Of a stretch of DNA of 64,000 bases, positions 8,684 through 18,624 are shown piece by piece. The notes under the pieces were generated by a model, which saw only the letters and a program-made list of their open reading frames with translations, searched no databases and was not told the DNA's origin. The translations under genes and the position numbers were made by a program. This DNA comes from CAWDCV01 sp963728125 (GTDB lineage Bacteria; Actinomycetota; Actinomycetes; CAWDCV01): the NCBI GenBank assembly GCA_963728125.1, contig CAVSIZ010000011.1, positions 204,411-268,410 on the forward strand, in the 5' to 3' direction. Positions within the stretch are counted from its first letter, which is position 1. Each line of letters starts with the position of its first letter.

Positions 8684-9483
8684 GACTCTCCCCTCAGCCA
8701 GGTGAAGCTGTCGACGCTGGCGCCGCTGGGCTTGTACTCGAGGCCGACGTAGCCGTCGTAGCCCGCCGCCTCCAGTCGGTCGAGGTACGAGGCAATCGGA
8801 AGCTCGCCGGTGCCTGGCTCGTTGCGGCCCGGAGCATCGGCGATCTGCACGTGCCCGATGCGATCCGCGTACACGTCGATCGCCGCGTTGACGTCGTCGC
8901 CGTTGACGGACAGGTGATAGACGTCGAACAGCAGGCGCAGGTTGTCCGCGTCGGACTCGCGCTGCACGCGGTCGATGACGCCGATCGCGTCTGCGGCTCT
9001 TAGTAGCGGGTAGCGCGGGGCGCCGCTGACCGGTTCGACCAGGACGACCGCGTCGACAGCGGCAGCTGCCTTGGCGGCGAGCGCAAGGTTCTCGGCTGCA
9101 ACGTCGTCCTGCTCTTGCTCGGAGACACCGTCGACGCGGTTGCCGTACAGCGCGTTGAACGCTCGACAGCCAAGCCGTTGTCCGAGCGCGACCGTGACAT
9201 CGATGTTGTCGCGGAACTCCTCCGACCGGGCCGGCCAGGAGACCAGGCCGCGGTCGCCGCCGGGCATATCGCCGGCGAAGAAGTTGAGTCCGACGAGCTG
9301 GACCCCTGCGTCTTCGATCGCGCGGGCGAAGGTGTCGATCTCGCTGTCGCTCGGAACAGCGACAGGAAACGGCCACCAGAACTCGACGGCATCGAACCCG
9401 GCGGCCGCGGCGGCGGCCGGACGCTCGAGCAGGGGCAGCTCGGTGAACAGGATGGACAGGTTGACGTCGTAGCGGCGGGTCAT
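8680..9483 (-). CDS. hyi: Hydroxypyruvate isomerase
   Basis: 267 residues, xylose isomerase-like TIM barrel of the Hyi/OtnI family. It interconverts hydroxypyruvate and tartronate semialdehyde. Visible family features are YDVNLSILFTELPLLERPAA at the N-terminus, FWWPFPV, GLNFFAGDMPGGDRGL, the metal-binding Glu of VLVEPVSG, FDVYHLSVNGDDV and HVQIADAPGRNEPGTGE, and the C-terminal VGLEYKPSG. Start ATG 9483 overlaps the upstream stop by 4 bp; the 3' end overlaps glxR by 4 bp, placing it firmly in the operon. Confidence 0.93.
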   Translation of the reverse strand: MTRRYDVNLSILFTELPLLERPAAAAAAGFDAVEFWWPFPVAVPSDSEIDTFARAIEDAGVQLVGLNFFAGDMPGGDRGLVSWPARSEEFRDNIDVTVALGQRLGCRAFNALYGNRVDGVSEQEQDDVAAENLALAAKAAAAVDAVVLVEPVSGAPRYPLLRAADAIGVIDRVQRESDADNLRLLFDVYHLSVNGDDVNAAIDVYADRIGHVQIADAPGRNEPGTGELPIASYLDRLEAAGYDGYVGLEYKPSGASVDSFTWLRGES

Positions 9484-10736
9484 GAGATGTCCTGGTTCGG
9501 GAGGCGTCGGGCGAGCGCATCGAGTGCTTGGCGGCCTACTCCGGTGGCCTCGACGACCTCGGTTTCGTCGAGCGCGCCGCAGTGCAGCCCGCGAGTGACG
9601 AATGCAGCGAGGGCCTGCGCGGTAGCTGGTTCGTCCATGACGCCAGCGGCACTGCGCGAGAGGTAGTTGCGTAGCCGGGTCGCCGCCGCCGGCAAGCCCT
9701 CGCGGTAGAAGGCGTACGTGGCGAGATAGCGCGTCGCAAGGTGGCCGGGGTGCATGTCCCAGCCCTGGTAGTAACCGCGTTCGAGCGAGCGTCGGACCAG
9801 CCGTGCGTGCAGGCGCATCGCAGCGAGCACCTGGTCGTTGTCGCCCACCGGCAGCACGTTCGTGGAGCCGTCGGACAACCGGACGCCGGTGCCAGCCGCC
9901 GCCACCTGCATGACGGCCTTGGCATGGTCGGCGACCGGGTGCTCCATGCTCTGGTACGCGGCCGAGACGCCGCACGCCGCGCTGTAGTCGTACGTGCCGT
10001 AGTGCAGCCCGACACAGCGCGATCCGGCGGCATGGACCATCGGTGCAACTGACGCGCGACCGTCGGCGCCGAGGATCGCCTGCGGCGTCTCGATCTGGAT
10101 CTCGAAGCGCAGCTGCCCGGCGGGCAGGCCGTATCGTTCCTCCAGCCGCGCACAGAGCTCGACCATGGCCTCGACCTGGTCGACCGAGGTGACCTTGGGG
10201 AGCGTCACGAGGAACCCGTCCGGCGGCGGGCCGGCGTCCAGCACGCTGTCGACTAGCAGCGTCAGCGTCCGTACGCCGCGGCGCCGGGTGGCAAGCTCGA
10301 GGCTCTTGAACCGGATGCCGCCAATGAATGGGCCGTGCGAGTCGGCCAGCAGTTTGGTCAGGAGTGCGCCGGCAGTCCGCGCGGCAGCGTCCTCCTCTTC
10401 ATCGGGGCGATTGCCATAGCCGTCCTCGAAGTCGATCCGCAGGTCCTCGATGGGCTGCTCGGACAGCTTTCCATCGACGCGGGCGCGGACCTCGTCGTCG
10501 ACCGTCTCCTGCGCTCCGTAGACGTCGAGCAGCGTGCGGGCCTCGGCGCCCCATTGCGATGGCGTGCTCTCGTCAGCGAGGTCCGCCGGGACGTACACGG
10601 TGTGCACCGGTTGGCGGCTGCCCGGATCGCCGGGATAGTCCGTGGCCAGCGCGCGGTCGGCATCTGAGAGCCGCTCGTCGACGGTCGTCGCAAGGGCATC
10701 GAGAAACGAGTCGAGCTCGCGCGCACCCTCCGACAC
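9480..10736 (-). CDS. DUF6986 family (HpcH/citrate-lyase-beta-like) protein
   Basis: 418 residues resembling the HpcH/HpaI-CitE aldolase barrel: LRIDFEDGYGNRPDEEEDAA carries a metal/Arg-type motif, and FEIQIETPQAILG is the Mg-binding E-x-E-T segment of CitE-like enzymes. LHYGTYDYSAACG and WDMHPGHLATRYLATYAFYREG follow. The precise reaction is not known to me. Its constant place between malate synthase and the glyoxylate genes suggests a C-C lyase or ligase acting on glyoxylate or malate-type acids. Start GTG 10736 has a strong AGGAGG six bases upstream. Family-level identification is firm, the function is not. Confidence 0.8.
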   Translation of the reverse strand: MSEGARELDSFLDALATTVDERLSDADRALATDYPGDPGSRQPVHTVYVPADLADESTPSQWGAEARTLLDVYGAQETVDDEVRARVDGKLSEQPIEDLRIDFEDGYGNRPDEEEDAAARTAGALLTKLLADSHGPFIGGIRFKSLELATRRRGVRTLTLLVDSVLDAGPPPDGFLVTLPKVTSVDQVEAMVELCARLEERYGLPAGQLRFEIQIETPQAILGADGRASVAPMVHAAGSRCVGLHYGTYDYSAACGVSAAYQSMEHPVADHAKAVMQVAAAGTGVRLSDGSTNVLPVGDNDQVLAAMRLHARLVRRSLERGYYQGWDMHPGHLATRYLATYAFYREGLPAAATRLRNYLSRSAAGVMDEPATAQALAAFVTRGLHCGALDETEVVEATGVGRQALDALARRLPNQDIS

Positions 10737-10749
10737 GCCGACCTCCTAA

Positions 10750-10786
10750 TTTCGCTAGACGGAAAGATTCTCTCGTCCTGCGAAAG
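10750..10786. promoter_or_regulatory. Interrupted palindrome upstream of the DUF6986 gene (candidate IclR-type operator)
   Basis: TTTCGCTAGACG at 10750-10761 faces CGTCCTGCGAAA at 10774-10785 (10 of 12 positions complementary) in the 69-bp gap between malate synthase and the DUF6986 gene. Each half resembles TTTTGCGATGCGGAA found twice before the IclR regulator gene (12444-12479). The likely meaning is an internal promoter with an operator of the local IclR protein. A terminator hairpin after aceB is the alternative reading. Confidence 0.45.
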
Positions 10787-10805
10787 AAGTGTCAACCCCT
10801 CGCGG

Positions 10806-12410
10806 TCAGCGGCTCGCGATGCTCTCGTACGCAGGGAGCGTCAAGAACTCGACGAAATCGTCGGCGAGAGCGACCTGCTCGAACAGCTCGCGTGCCGCAT
10901 CGAAGCGCCCGGCTTCGAACGCCTCGTCGCCCAGCTCCGCGCGGATGGACGCCAGCTCGTCGTCGACCACGCGGCGTACCAGCTCGGGAGTCACGGTCTC
11001 GCCGGTGTCGAGCCGGATGTCGTTGTGCACCCACTGCCATACCTGAGATCGCGATATTTCTGCTGTGGCGGCGTCCTCCATGAGGTTGTGGATGCCGACC
11101 GCTCCGTTGCCGCCGAGCCAGGCGGCCAGGTAACGCAGCGCCACGTCGACGTTGTTGCGCAGGCCCGCCTCGGTGGTGTCGCCGGGGACGGAGGCGATGT
11201 CGAGCAGCTGCTCCGCGCTGACAGCGACGTCGTCGCGGCGTCGGTCGAGCTGGTTCGGGCGATCGCCGAGGACGCGGTCGAAGACCTCCTCGCAGATGGG
11301 GACGAGATCGGGATGCGCCACCCACGATCCGTCGAAGCCCTGGCCGGCCTCGCGCTCCTTGTCGTCACGCACCTTCGCGAGGGCGACCTTGTTGACCTCG
11401 GGATCGCGTCGGCTCGGGATGAACGCCGCCATGCCACCGATCGCGAACGCGCCGCGCTTGTGGCAGGTCGAGACGAGCAGCTCGGCGTACGCATTCATCA
11501 GCGGAGCAGTCATGGTCACGGACGCGCGGTCGGGGAGGACGAAGGCGTCACCGGCGTCGCGGAAGTACTTGATGATGCTGAACAAGTAGTCCCAGCGGCC
11601 GGCGTTGAGGCCGGAGGCATGATCGCGCAGCTCGTACAGGATCTCGTCCATCTCGAACGCCGCGGGGATCGTCTCGATCAGCACCGTCGCCCGCACCGTG
11701 CCGTACGGGATGCCGAGCCGCTCCTCGGCGAAGGTGAAGACGTCGTTCCACAGCCTCGCCTCGAGGTGGCTCTCGGTCTTGGCGAGGTAGAAGTACGGGC
11801 CGCTGCCGCGGCGCAGCAGTTCGCCGGCGTTGTGGAAGAAGTGGAGGCCGAAGTCGACGAGTGCGGCCACTGCAGGCTCACCGTCGACCAGGACGTGCTG
11901 CTCATCGAAGTGCCAGCCGCGCGGGCGAACCACGATGACCGCGAGCCGGCCGTCGCGCAGCGCGTACTCCTTGCCTTCGGGGCTGGTGAACGTGAGCTGG
12001 CGTCGTACCGCGTCATACAGCGACAGCTGCCCACCGACGACGTTGTCCCAGTGCGGGGTGTTGGCGTCTTCGAGATCGGCAAGCCATACCCGGGCGCCGC
12101 TGTTCAGCGCGTTGATCGCCATCTTCGGCTCGGTCGGGCCGGTGATCTCGACCCGGCGATCGACCAGGTCCGCGGGTGCCGCGGCGACGGTCCAGTCGCC
12201 GTCGCGGACGTCCTTGGTGTCATCGAGGAAGTCGAGGCGCCCGGTCCGTGCCACCTCGTCCCGACGCTCACGGCGGCGCTGAAGCAGCTCGTCGCGGCGT
12301 GAGGCGAAGCGCCGGTGCAGCTCGCCGACGAACGCCAGCGCATCGTCGGTGAGAATCTCCTCTCCGCGCTCGGGAGGGGCGGCGGTGGTCACAGTTGGTG
12401 CATCGGACAC
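10806..12410 (-). CDS. aceB: Malate synthase A
   Basis: 534 residues from GTG 12410, the normal size of malate synthase A (isoform G is about 720). It condenses glyoxylate with acetyl-CoA to malate. Signature elements: the catalytic Arg in VVRPRGWHFDE, VLIETIPAAFEMDEILYELR (metal-binding Glu region), NAGRWDYLFS, and the Asp in SWVAHPDLVPI, which acts as catalytic base in the family. GVDVALRYLAAWLGGNGAVGI-type C-terminal sequence is also present. A longer in-frame extension to 12530 exists but crosses the regulator's promoter and is low in family likeness, so the GTG was chosen. First gene of the glyoxylate operon, divergent from the IclR gene. Confidence 0.95.
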   Translation of the reverse strand: MSDAPTVTTAAPPERGEEILTDDALAFVGELHRRFASRRDELLQRRRERRDEVARTGRLDFLDDTKDVRDGDWTVAAAPADLVDRRVEITGPTEPKMAINALNSGARVWLADLEDANTPHWDNVVGGQLSLYDAVRRQLTFTSPEGKEYALRDGRLAVIVVRPRGWHFDEQHVLVDGEPAVAALVDFGLHFFHNAGELLRRGSGPYFYLAKTESHLEARLWNDVFTFAEERLGIPYGTVRATVLIETIPAAFEMDEILYELRDHASGLNAGRWDYLFSIIKYFRDAGDAFVLPDRASVTMTAPLMNAYAELLVSTCHKRGAFAIGGMAAFIPSRRDPEVNKVALAKVRDDKEREAGQGFDGSWVAHPDLVPICEEVFDRVLGDRPNQLDRRRDDVAVSAEQLLDIASVPGDTTEAGLRNNVDVALRYLAAWLGGNGAVGIHNLMEDAATAEISRSQVWQWVHNDIRLDTGETVTPELVRRVVDDELASIRAELGDEAFEAGRFDAARELFEQVALADDFVEFLTLPAYESIASR

Positions 12411-12443
12411 GAGCAGCCTCGATTCGCAAGTAGGACATCGGAA

Positions 12444-12479
12444 TTTTACAATGCGGATCTTCGCTTTTGCGATGCGGAA
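12444..12479. promoter_or_regulatory. Two direct repeats in the aceB/iclR divergent promoter (candidate operators)
   Basis: TTTTACAATGCGGAT (12444-12458) and TTTTGCGATGCGGAA (12465-12479) are spaced 21 bp start to start, two helical turns, on the same DNA face. They lie in the 124-bp gap between the divergent malate synthase and IclR genes and match the half-site at 10750 (consensus about TTTYRCDAKRCGGA). Binding by the adjacent IclR regulator, repressing both directions until a glyoxylate or allantoin signal is present, is an inference from position and repeat structure. Confidence 0.5.
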
Positions 12480-12534
12480 GTGAATGCTGGGTATCTCCGT
12501 ATCCATCCGTACCAGTAGGAGAGGACGCACGTCA

Positions 12535-13311
12535 GTGGCTACGGCAGGCGGGGAGTCGTCGAGTGGCGTGCAATCCGTCGAGCGCGCCTTCGAGCTGCTC
12601 GAGGTCCTTGCCGACGCCGGGGGCGAACTCTCGCTGTCTCAGATCGCGGCAAGCTCGGCACTGCCGATGCCCACGATCCATCGCATCGTCCGGACCCTGG
12701 TGAACCGCGGGTACGTCCGGCAGCTGCCGTCACGGCGATATGCCCTCGGCCCCCGGCTGATCAATCTCGGGGAGAGCGCCAGCGGCATGCTCGGCGACTG
12801 GGCCCGGCCGTGGCTGACTGATCTCGTCGAGTCGCTCGGCGAGACCGCGAACCTGTCGATGCTGGACGGCGATCACGCCACCTACGTCGCTCAGGTGCCG
12901 TCGCGACACTCGATGCGCATGTTCACCGAGGTCGGCCGCCGGGTGCACCTGCATTGCACCGGCGTCGGCAAGGCGCTGCTCGCGCAGCTGGACGACTCGC
13001 GGGTGCTCGAGCTGCTGCGCAGTGGCGGCATGCCCGCCCAGACGCCGCACACGATCACCGAGCCGGGGATGCTGCTCGAGCAGATACGCGATGATCGAGT
13101 ACGCGGCTACGCCGTGGACGACGGCGAGCAGGAGATCGGCGTGCGCTGCGTGGCGGTACCGGTCGCCGGCGGCCCGAGCGCGATCGCCATCTCGGTCTCC
13201 GGCCCGACCGCCCGCATGACGCCCGAGCTGATCGAGCGCGCGGTCCCCCTGCTCCATAAGGCCGCTACGGGCCTGACCGCAGACCTGTCCGCCGAGGGGC
13301 GCTCCGCCTAG
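12535..13311 (+). CDS. IclR-family transcriptional regulator (AllR/glyoxylate-type)
   Basis: 258 residues. A winged helix-turn-helix lies at about 12-75 (VQSVERAFELLEVLADAGGE, LSQIAASSALPMPTIHRIVRTL) followed by the IclR effector domain (TANLSMLDGDHATYVAQVPS, HCTGVGKALLAQL, GYAVDDGEQEIGVRCVAVPV, AIAISVSGP). Divergent from aceB and next to allantoin/glyoxylate genes, so it is the probable repressor of that operon, comparable in role to AllR, which senses glyoxylate and allantoin. Start GTG 12535 is preceded by a purine-rich AGGAGAGGA; an ATG at 12484 would add a non-conserved leader. The last 10 codons are duplicated about 195 bp downstream. Confidence 0.9.
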   Translation: MATAGGESSSGVQSVERAFELLEVLADAGGELSLSQIAASSALPMPTIHRIVRTLVNRGYVRQLPSRRYALGPRLINLGESASGMLGDWARPWLTDLVESLGETANLSMLDGDHATYVAQVPSRHSMRMFTEVGRRVHLHCTGVGKALLAQLDDSRVLELLRSGGMPAQTPHTITEPGMLLEQIRDDRVRGYAVDDGEQEIGVRCVAVPVAGGPSAIAISVSGPTARMTPELIERAVPLLHKAATGLTADLSAEGRSA

Positions 13312-13330
13312 GGCAGGTCGTCGACAGCGG

Positions 13331-13386
13331 CGACTGGTTCCTCGTGCACGTCCTCGGCGTGCATCGCGTACACAAGGAACCAGTTG
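13331..13386. repeat. 56-nt-class palindromic element, copy 2
   Basis: CGACTGGTTCCT (13331-13342) pairs with AGGAACCAGTTG (13375-13386) with one G-T exception. The inner part shares GCGTACAC with copy 1. It lies in the 303-bp gap between convergent genes (IclR regulator and alpha-glucosidase). That gap otherwise contains only a duplicate of the regulator's last 30 bases and a separate hairpin near its right end; no gene is seen in it. Confidence 0.7.
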
Positions 13387-13477
13387 GCAGCGGCTGGCTA
13401 GCCGAGCCTGAGCCCCGGTACGCCTACGACCCGGCGGCGAGCTCGCCGCAGGCGGCATCGTTGCCGGCCAAGGTTCG

Positions 13478-13507
13478 GACCTGTCCGCCGAAGGCCGCTC
13501 CGCCTGA
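13478..13507 (+). repeat. Duplicate of the 3' end of the IclR gene
   Basis: Thirty bases here match the last 30 bases of the regulator gene (13282-13311) at 26 positions, both encoding DLSAEGRSA plus stop. The sequence immediately upstream of each copy does not match. The palindromic element lies between the two copies, so the arrangement may record insertion or local rearrangement at the gene end. Confidence 0.6.
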
Positions 13508-13546
13508 GCGACTTCGCGAGACTGGCCCAACGTCGTACTCCACGGC

Positions 13547-13582
13547 GAACTTTGAGCGTCGTGGGGGAATCGCTCGAAGTTC
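13547..13582. terminator. Hairpin terminator between IclR regulator and alpha-glucosidase
   Basis: GAACTTTGAGCG (13547-13558) and CGCTCGAAGTTC (13571-13582) form a 12-bp stem with one mismatch and a 12-nt loop, 32 bp from the alpha-glucosidase stop on the other strand. Placement between two convergent genes fits a bidirectional terminator. Confidence 0.6.
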
Positions 13583-13614
13583 CGGGAACCTCAACAAGCC
13601 GTCTGAACCGCCTG

Positions 13615-15240
<1,626 letters not shown>

Positions 15241-15319
15241 CGATGCCGCTCGAGCGACACCGGCGTCTCAAGATCGTGAAGGGGACGGCGGCGGCGGCGT
15301 CGATTAGCATCCGCAGGAC

Positions 15320-16537
15320 ATGAACATCATCTTCGTCGAGCCGGCGTTCCCCGACAATCAGCGGCAGTTCGTCCGCGGGTTGAAGCAGGTCGGCGCCACC
15401 GTCATCGGCATCGGCGAGCGCCCCGGCGACTGGCTCGATGACGAGCTCAAGAGCTGGATGGACCATTACCACCAGGTCTCCTCCGTGACCAACGTCGACG
15501 CGATGATCGACGCCGTTCGCTGGGTGCAGGAGTGGCTGTGGGTCGACCGGCTCGAGGCCACGATCGAGGCCCACATCCTTCCCGTGGCTCAGGTACGCGA
15601 GGCCACGAACATTCCCGGTACGTCAGTCCGTACGGCGTGGTTGTGTCGCGACAAGCCCTCGATGAAGGAGGCCCTACGCCAGGCCGGCGTACCCACGGCC
15701 GCGTCGACCGCGGCCAGTTCTGCCGACGAGGTGTACGCGTTCGCCGACCGCGTCGGCTTCCCGCTGATCCTGAAGCCGCGCGCCGCTGCCGGAGCGCTCG
15801 ACACCGTCAAGGTCGACAGCCGCGACGAGCTCACCGGCGTGCTGGGCCACCTCGGATCGGTCGCGTCCATCGCCGTCGAGGAGTTCGTCGAGGGGCACGA
15901 AGGCTTCTACGACACGCTCAGCATCGACGGCCAGATCGTCCACGACTTCGCGTGCCACTACTACCCGAACGTCCTCGACGCGATGCGCGCCCGCTGGATC
16001 AGTCCGCAGTTCATCACCACCAACCGGGTGGACAGCGCGCCCGACTACGCCGCGGTGCGCGAGATGGGCGGGCGCGTCAACGCCGCCCTCGGCATCGGCA
16101 CATCGGCCACCCACATGGAGTGGTTCTTCGGGCCCAAGGGTCTTCGGTTCAGTGAGATCGGCTGCCGGCCGCCCGGCGTGGGGGCCTGGGACCTCTACTC
16201 CGCGGCGAACGAGATGGACCTCTACCGCGAGTGGGCACACGCCATCGTTCACGGCACGCCGAGCCAGCAGCCCTCTCGCGCGTACTCCGCGGGCATCATC
16301 GCGCTGCGCCCCGACCGCGACGGCTCGATCAGCGGCTACTCGGGGCTCGACGAGATCCAAGAGCGGTACGGCCCAGACATCCTCGACGCGCACCTGCCCG
16401 ACCCGGGTACACCGACGCAGCCGGTCGAGGCCGGCTACATGGCCAACGCGTACATCCGGATGCGCCACCCCGACTACGACGTGCTGCGCGGCATGCTCGA
16501 CGACGTGGGCCGTACGGTCCACGTCTACGCCACATGA
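15320..16537 (+). CDS. ATP-grasp ligase of unknown specificity
   Basis: 405 residues. An N-terminal preATP-grasp domain (MNIIFVEPAFPDNQRQFVRG) is followed by an ATP-grasp fold from about residue 115: KPSMKEALRQAGVPTA, FPLILKPRAAAGALDT (ATP-binding Lys), VEEFVEGHEGFYDTLSIDG, HMEWFFGPKGLRFSEIGCRPPG (metal-binding Glu and Arg-Pro region). It should join a carboxylate to an amine or thiol by an acyl-phosphate. Substrate unknown. First gene of a four-gene unit with 4-bp overlaps at its first two junctions; partners are an S51-like protein and two esterases, suggesting synthesis and hydrolysis of an amide, peptide or ester metabolite. Confidence 0.82.
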   Translation: MNIIFVEPAFPDNQRQFVRGLKQVGATVIGIGERPGDWLDDELKSWMDHYHQVSSVTNVDAMIDAVRWVQEWLWVDRLEATIEAHILPVAQVREATNIPGTSVRTAWLCRDKPSMKEALRQAGVPTAASTAASSADEVYAFADRVGFPLILKPRAAAGALDTVKVDSRDELTGVLGHLGSVASIAVEEFVEGHEGFYDTLSIDGQIVHDFACHYYPNVLDAMRARWISPQFITTNRVDSAPDYAAVREMGGRVNAALGIGTSATHMEWFFGPKGLRFSEIGCRPPGVGAWDLYSAANEMDLYREWAHAIVHGTPSQQPSRAYSAGIIALRPDRDGSISGYSGLDEIQERYGPDILDAHLPDPGTPTQPVEAGYMANAYIRMRHPDYDVLRGMLDDVGRTVHVYAT

Positions 16538-17466
16538 GGCAGATCACCCTCCTCGGTCCACAGCGACTCACTCCCTCGCTCGGCGCGACCGTGCGCGCGC
16601 TGGGCAGTGAGGGACCGGTGGCCACCGTGACGGCGGGCTGGCGGGAACGCGAGAGCGACGACGGCGAACTGAACGCGATCCTCGACGGGCGCGGCCGCAA
16701 CCTGGGGCTGTACCGCCGCTGGTCGGAGGTCCTCGACGCCGACCCGGAGTACGCCACCGCGGAACGCTCGATGCGCGACGAGATCGAGGAGCTCCAGACG
16801 TTGTACGAGGTGCGGCTCGACCATGCCGTACGCGCCGTTGAGGCGGTGCAGCGGGCGAACGCGCCGCGCGAGCTCAAGCAGCCCACGATCGACGACGCCG
16901 TCGAGGACCTCCGCCGGCTCGACGAATGGCACCTGCGCACCGTGGCCGAGACGCGTGAGCGCTTCGACGAAGAATGGGCGCCGGGGTCCCGCGAGGCGAT
17001 CCGACGGCATCGGGACGAGGTGGCGGCGCAGCTCGAGCAGTGCAACGCCCTCGCCATCGCGGGCGGCCACGTCGCTGTCCTGCTGCAATGCCTCCGGTTG
17101 TTCGCGGTGACAAGGCCGAGAGCGCTGCCGCAGGTCATCGTTGCCTGGTCGGCGGGCGCCATGGCGATGACCGACCGCGTCGTGCTCTTCCACGACTTCG
17201 GCCCGCACGGGTCTACCGGCCTCGAGGTGTACGACTTCGGGCTCGGTGTCGTTTCGGACGTCGTCCCGCTGCCCCATGCTCGCAGACGCCTTCGGTTGCG
17301 CGATTCCGGCCGCAATGCCCTGCTGGCGCGACGCTTCGCCCCCGCGTACTGCCTGGTTCTCGACGACGGCGTTCGGGTGGACCTCGGTCCTGACGGCGCG
17401 CTGCCGCCGAGCGCGCGCGTGCTGACCGAAGACGGCGAGGTCCGCGCTCTCGGAGAAGCGGCGTGA
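16534..17466 (+). CDS. Peptidase S51/cyanophycinase-like protein
   Basis: 310 residues. It begins MRQITLLGPQRLTP and contains VATVTAGWRERES near the N-terminus, a charged helical middle (about 55-170), and VIAWSAGAMAMTDRVVLFHDFG at about 205-226, which resembles the nucleophile elbow G-x-SAGA of S51 peptidases (cyanophycinase, PepE) and class I glutaminase folds. I see no clear Glu-His partners, so activity is not assured. Start ATG 16534 overlaps the ATP-grasp stop by 4 bp; the stop overlaps the next gene by 4 bp. With an ATP-grasp enzyme upstream this recalls a cyanophycin-like synthetase/hydrolase pair, but the ligase is not a cyanophycin synthetase. Confidence 0.6.
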   Translation: MRQITLLGPQRLTPSLGATVRALGSEGPVATVTAGWRERESDDGELNAILDGRGRNLGLYRRWSEVLDADPEYATAERSMRDEIEELQTLYEVRLDHAVRAVEAVQRANAPRELKQPTIDDAVEDLRRLDEWHLRTVAETRERFDEEWAPGSREAIRRHRDEVAAQLEQCNALAIAGGHVAVLLQCLRLFAVTRPRALPQVIVAWSAGAMAMTDRVVLFHDFGPHGSTGLEVYDFGLGVVSDVVPLPHARRRLRLRDSGRNALLARRFAPAYCLVLDDGVRVDLGPDGALPPSARVLTEDGEVRALGEAA

Positions 17467-18620
17467 CCATCACGCGTCCGAAGACGAAGCTGGCGGTCAA
17501 CCGGCTGCGCGAGCGCCGGCCCCTCGACGCGGCGACGATCGACCGCTTCCTCGCCCGCCATGAAGTCCCGATCGTCGAGGGGAATCGCTGCACGTTTCTC
17601 TATCGCGGTGCCGCCGACGAGGTGTGGGTGCGCCACGGCGTCGTCGGCCTGCCCCACCAGCGGCTGCGGCGCATCCCCGACACCGACCTCTGGTACGTGA
17701 CCGTCGAGCTGCCCGCCGGGTCGCGGGTGGAGTACCAGATCGAGATCCGATCCGGCGAGGCATGGCACCGATTCAACGACCCGCTCAACCCCCGGCTCGC
17801 GCGCAGTCCGGTGGGCGACAGCTCGGTGTGCTACGCCGCCGGCTACGAAGTGCCCGAGTGGACGCGGTACGACCCGGAGGCGCGTCCCGGACAGCTCGTC
17901 GAGCTCACGGTGCAAAGCCAGGCGCTACGTCGTGATTGCAAGGTCGTGCTCTACCTGCCGGCGCGCTACCAGGTCGCCTCGCGCTACCCGCTGCTGGTGG
18001 TGCACGACGGCGGCGACTTCCTCGAGTACGGCTCCGCGAAGACGGTGCTCGACAACCTGATCCACCGCCTCGACGTGGCGGAGCTGGTGGCGGCCTTCAC
18101 GTTCCCAGGCAACCGGCTGGTCGAGTACGCCAACTACGCGCCGCACGCGCGGTTCATCACCTCCGAACTCGTACCGCGCCTCGAGGCCGAGCTGCCCCTC
18201 GCGGCGAAGCCGGCCGGGCGCTGCCTGCTCGGGTCCAGCTTCGGCGCGGTCGCTGCCCTGTCGACGGCGGTCCGGTCGCCGGACACGTACGGCTCGCTGT
18301 TCCTGCAGTCCGGCTCGTTCGTGCACACCGATATCGGGGAGGAGCACGGCGGCGGGCCGGTGTTCGATCCGGTGGTCAAGTTCACCAACCGCTACCGTGA
18401 GCGGCCGATCCGGGTGGCGGACCGCATCTTCCAGACCTGCGGCGTGTACGAGCGGCTCGTCGTACCGAACCGGTCGATGGTCACGACGTTTCGCGAGGCG
18501 GGCATGGACGTGCGCTACGTCGAAGCGCGCGATGGGCACAACTGGGAGAACTGGAGAGACCGGTGGCGAGACGGACTGTCGTGGATCTTCCCCGGACCGC
18601 AGAAGTTCGTGTACGAGTAG
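17463..18620 (+). CDS. Enterochelin esterase-like alpha/beta hydrolase
   Basis: 385 residues from GTG 17463 (4-bp overlap). Residues about 35-135 form an early-set/CBM48-like beta domain (CTFLYRGAADEVWVRH, DTDLWYVTVELPAGSRVEYQIEI, FNDPLNPR), as in Fes-type esterases. The esterase D-like hydrolase follows, with YPLLVVHDGGDFLEYG, nucleophile Ser in LLGSSFGAVAAL, and the late His in ARDGHNWENWRDRWRDGL. Fes enzymes hydrolyse trilactone siderophores; without siderophore genes nearby I infer only that it cleaves an ester of the product made by this unit. No signal peptide. Confidence 0.82.
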   Translation: MTITRPKTKLAVNRLRERRPLDAATIDRFLARHEVPIVEGNRCTFLYRGAADEVWVRHGVVGLPHQRLRRIPDTDLWYVTVELPAGSRVEYQIEIRSGEAWHRFNDPLNPRLARSPVGDSSVCYAAGYEVPEWTRYDPEARPGQLVELTVQSQALRRDCKVVLYLPARYQVASRYPLLVVHDGGDFLEYGSAKTVLDNLIHRLDVAELVAAFTFPGNRLVEYANYAPHARFITSELVPRLEAELPLAAKPAGRCLLGSSFGAVAALSTAVRSPDTYGSLFLQSGSFVHTDIGEEHGGGPVFDPVVKFTNRYRERPIRVADRIFQTCGVYERLVVPNRSMVTTFREAGMDVRYVEARDGHNWENWRDRWRDGLSWIFPGPQKFVYE

Positions 18621-18624
18621 CGCT

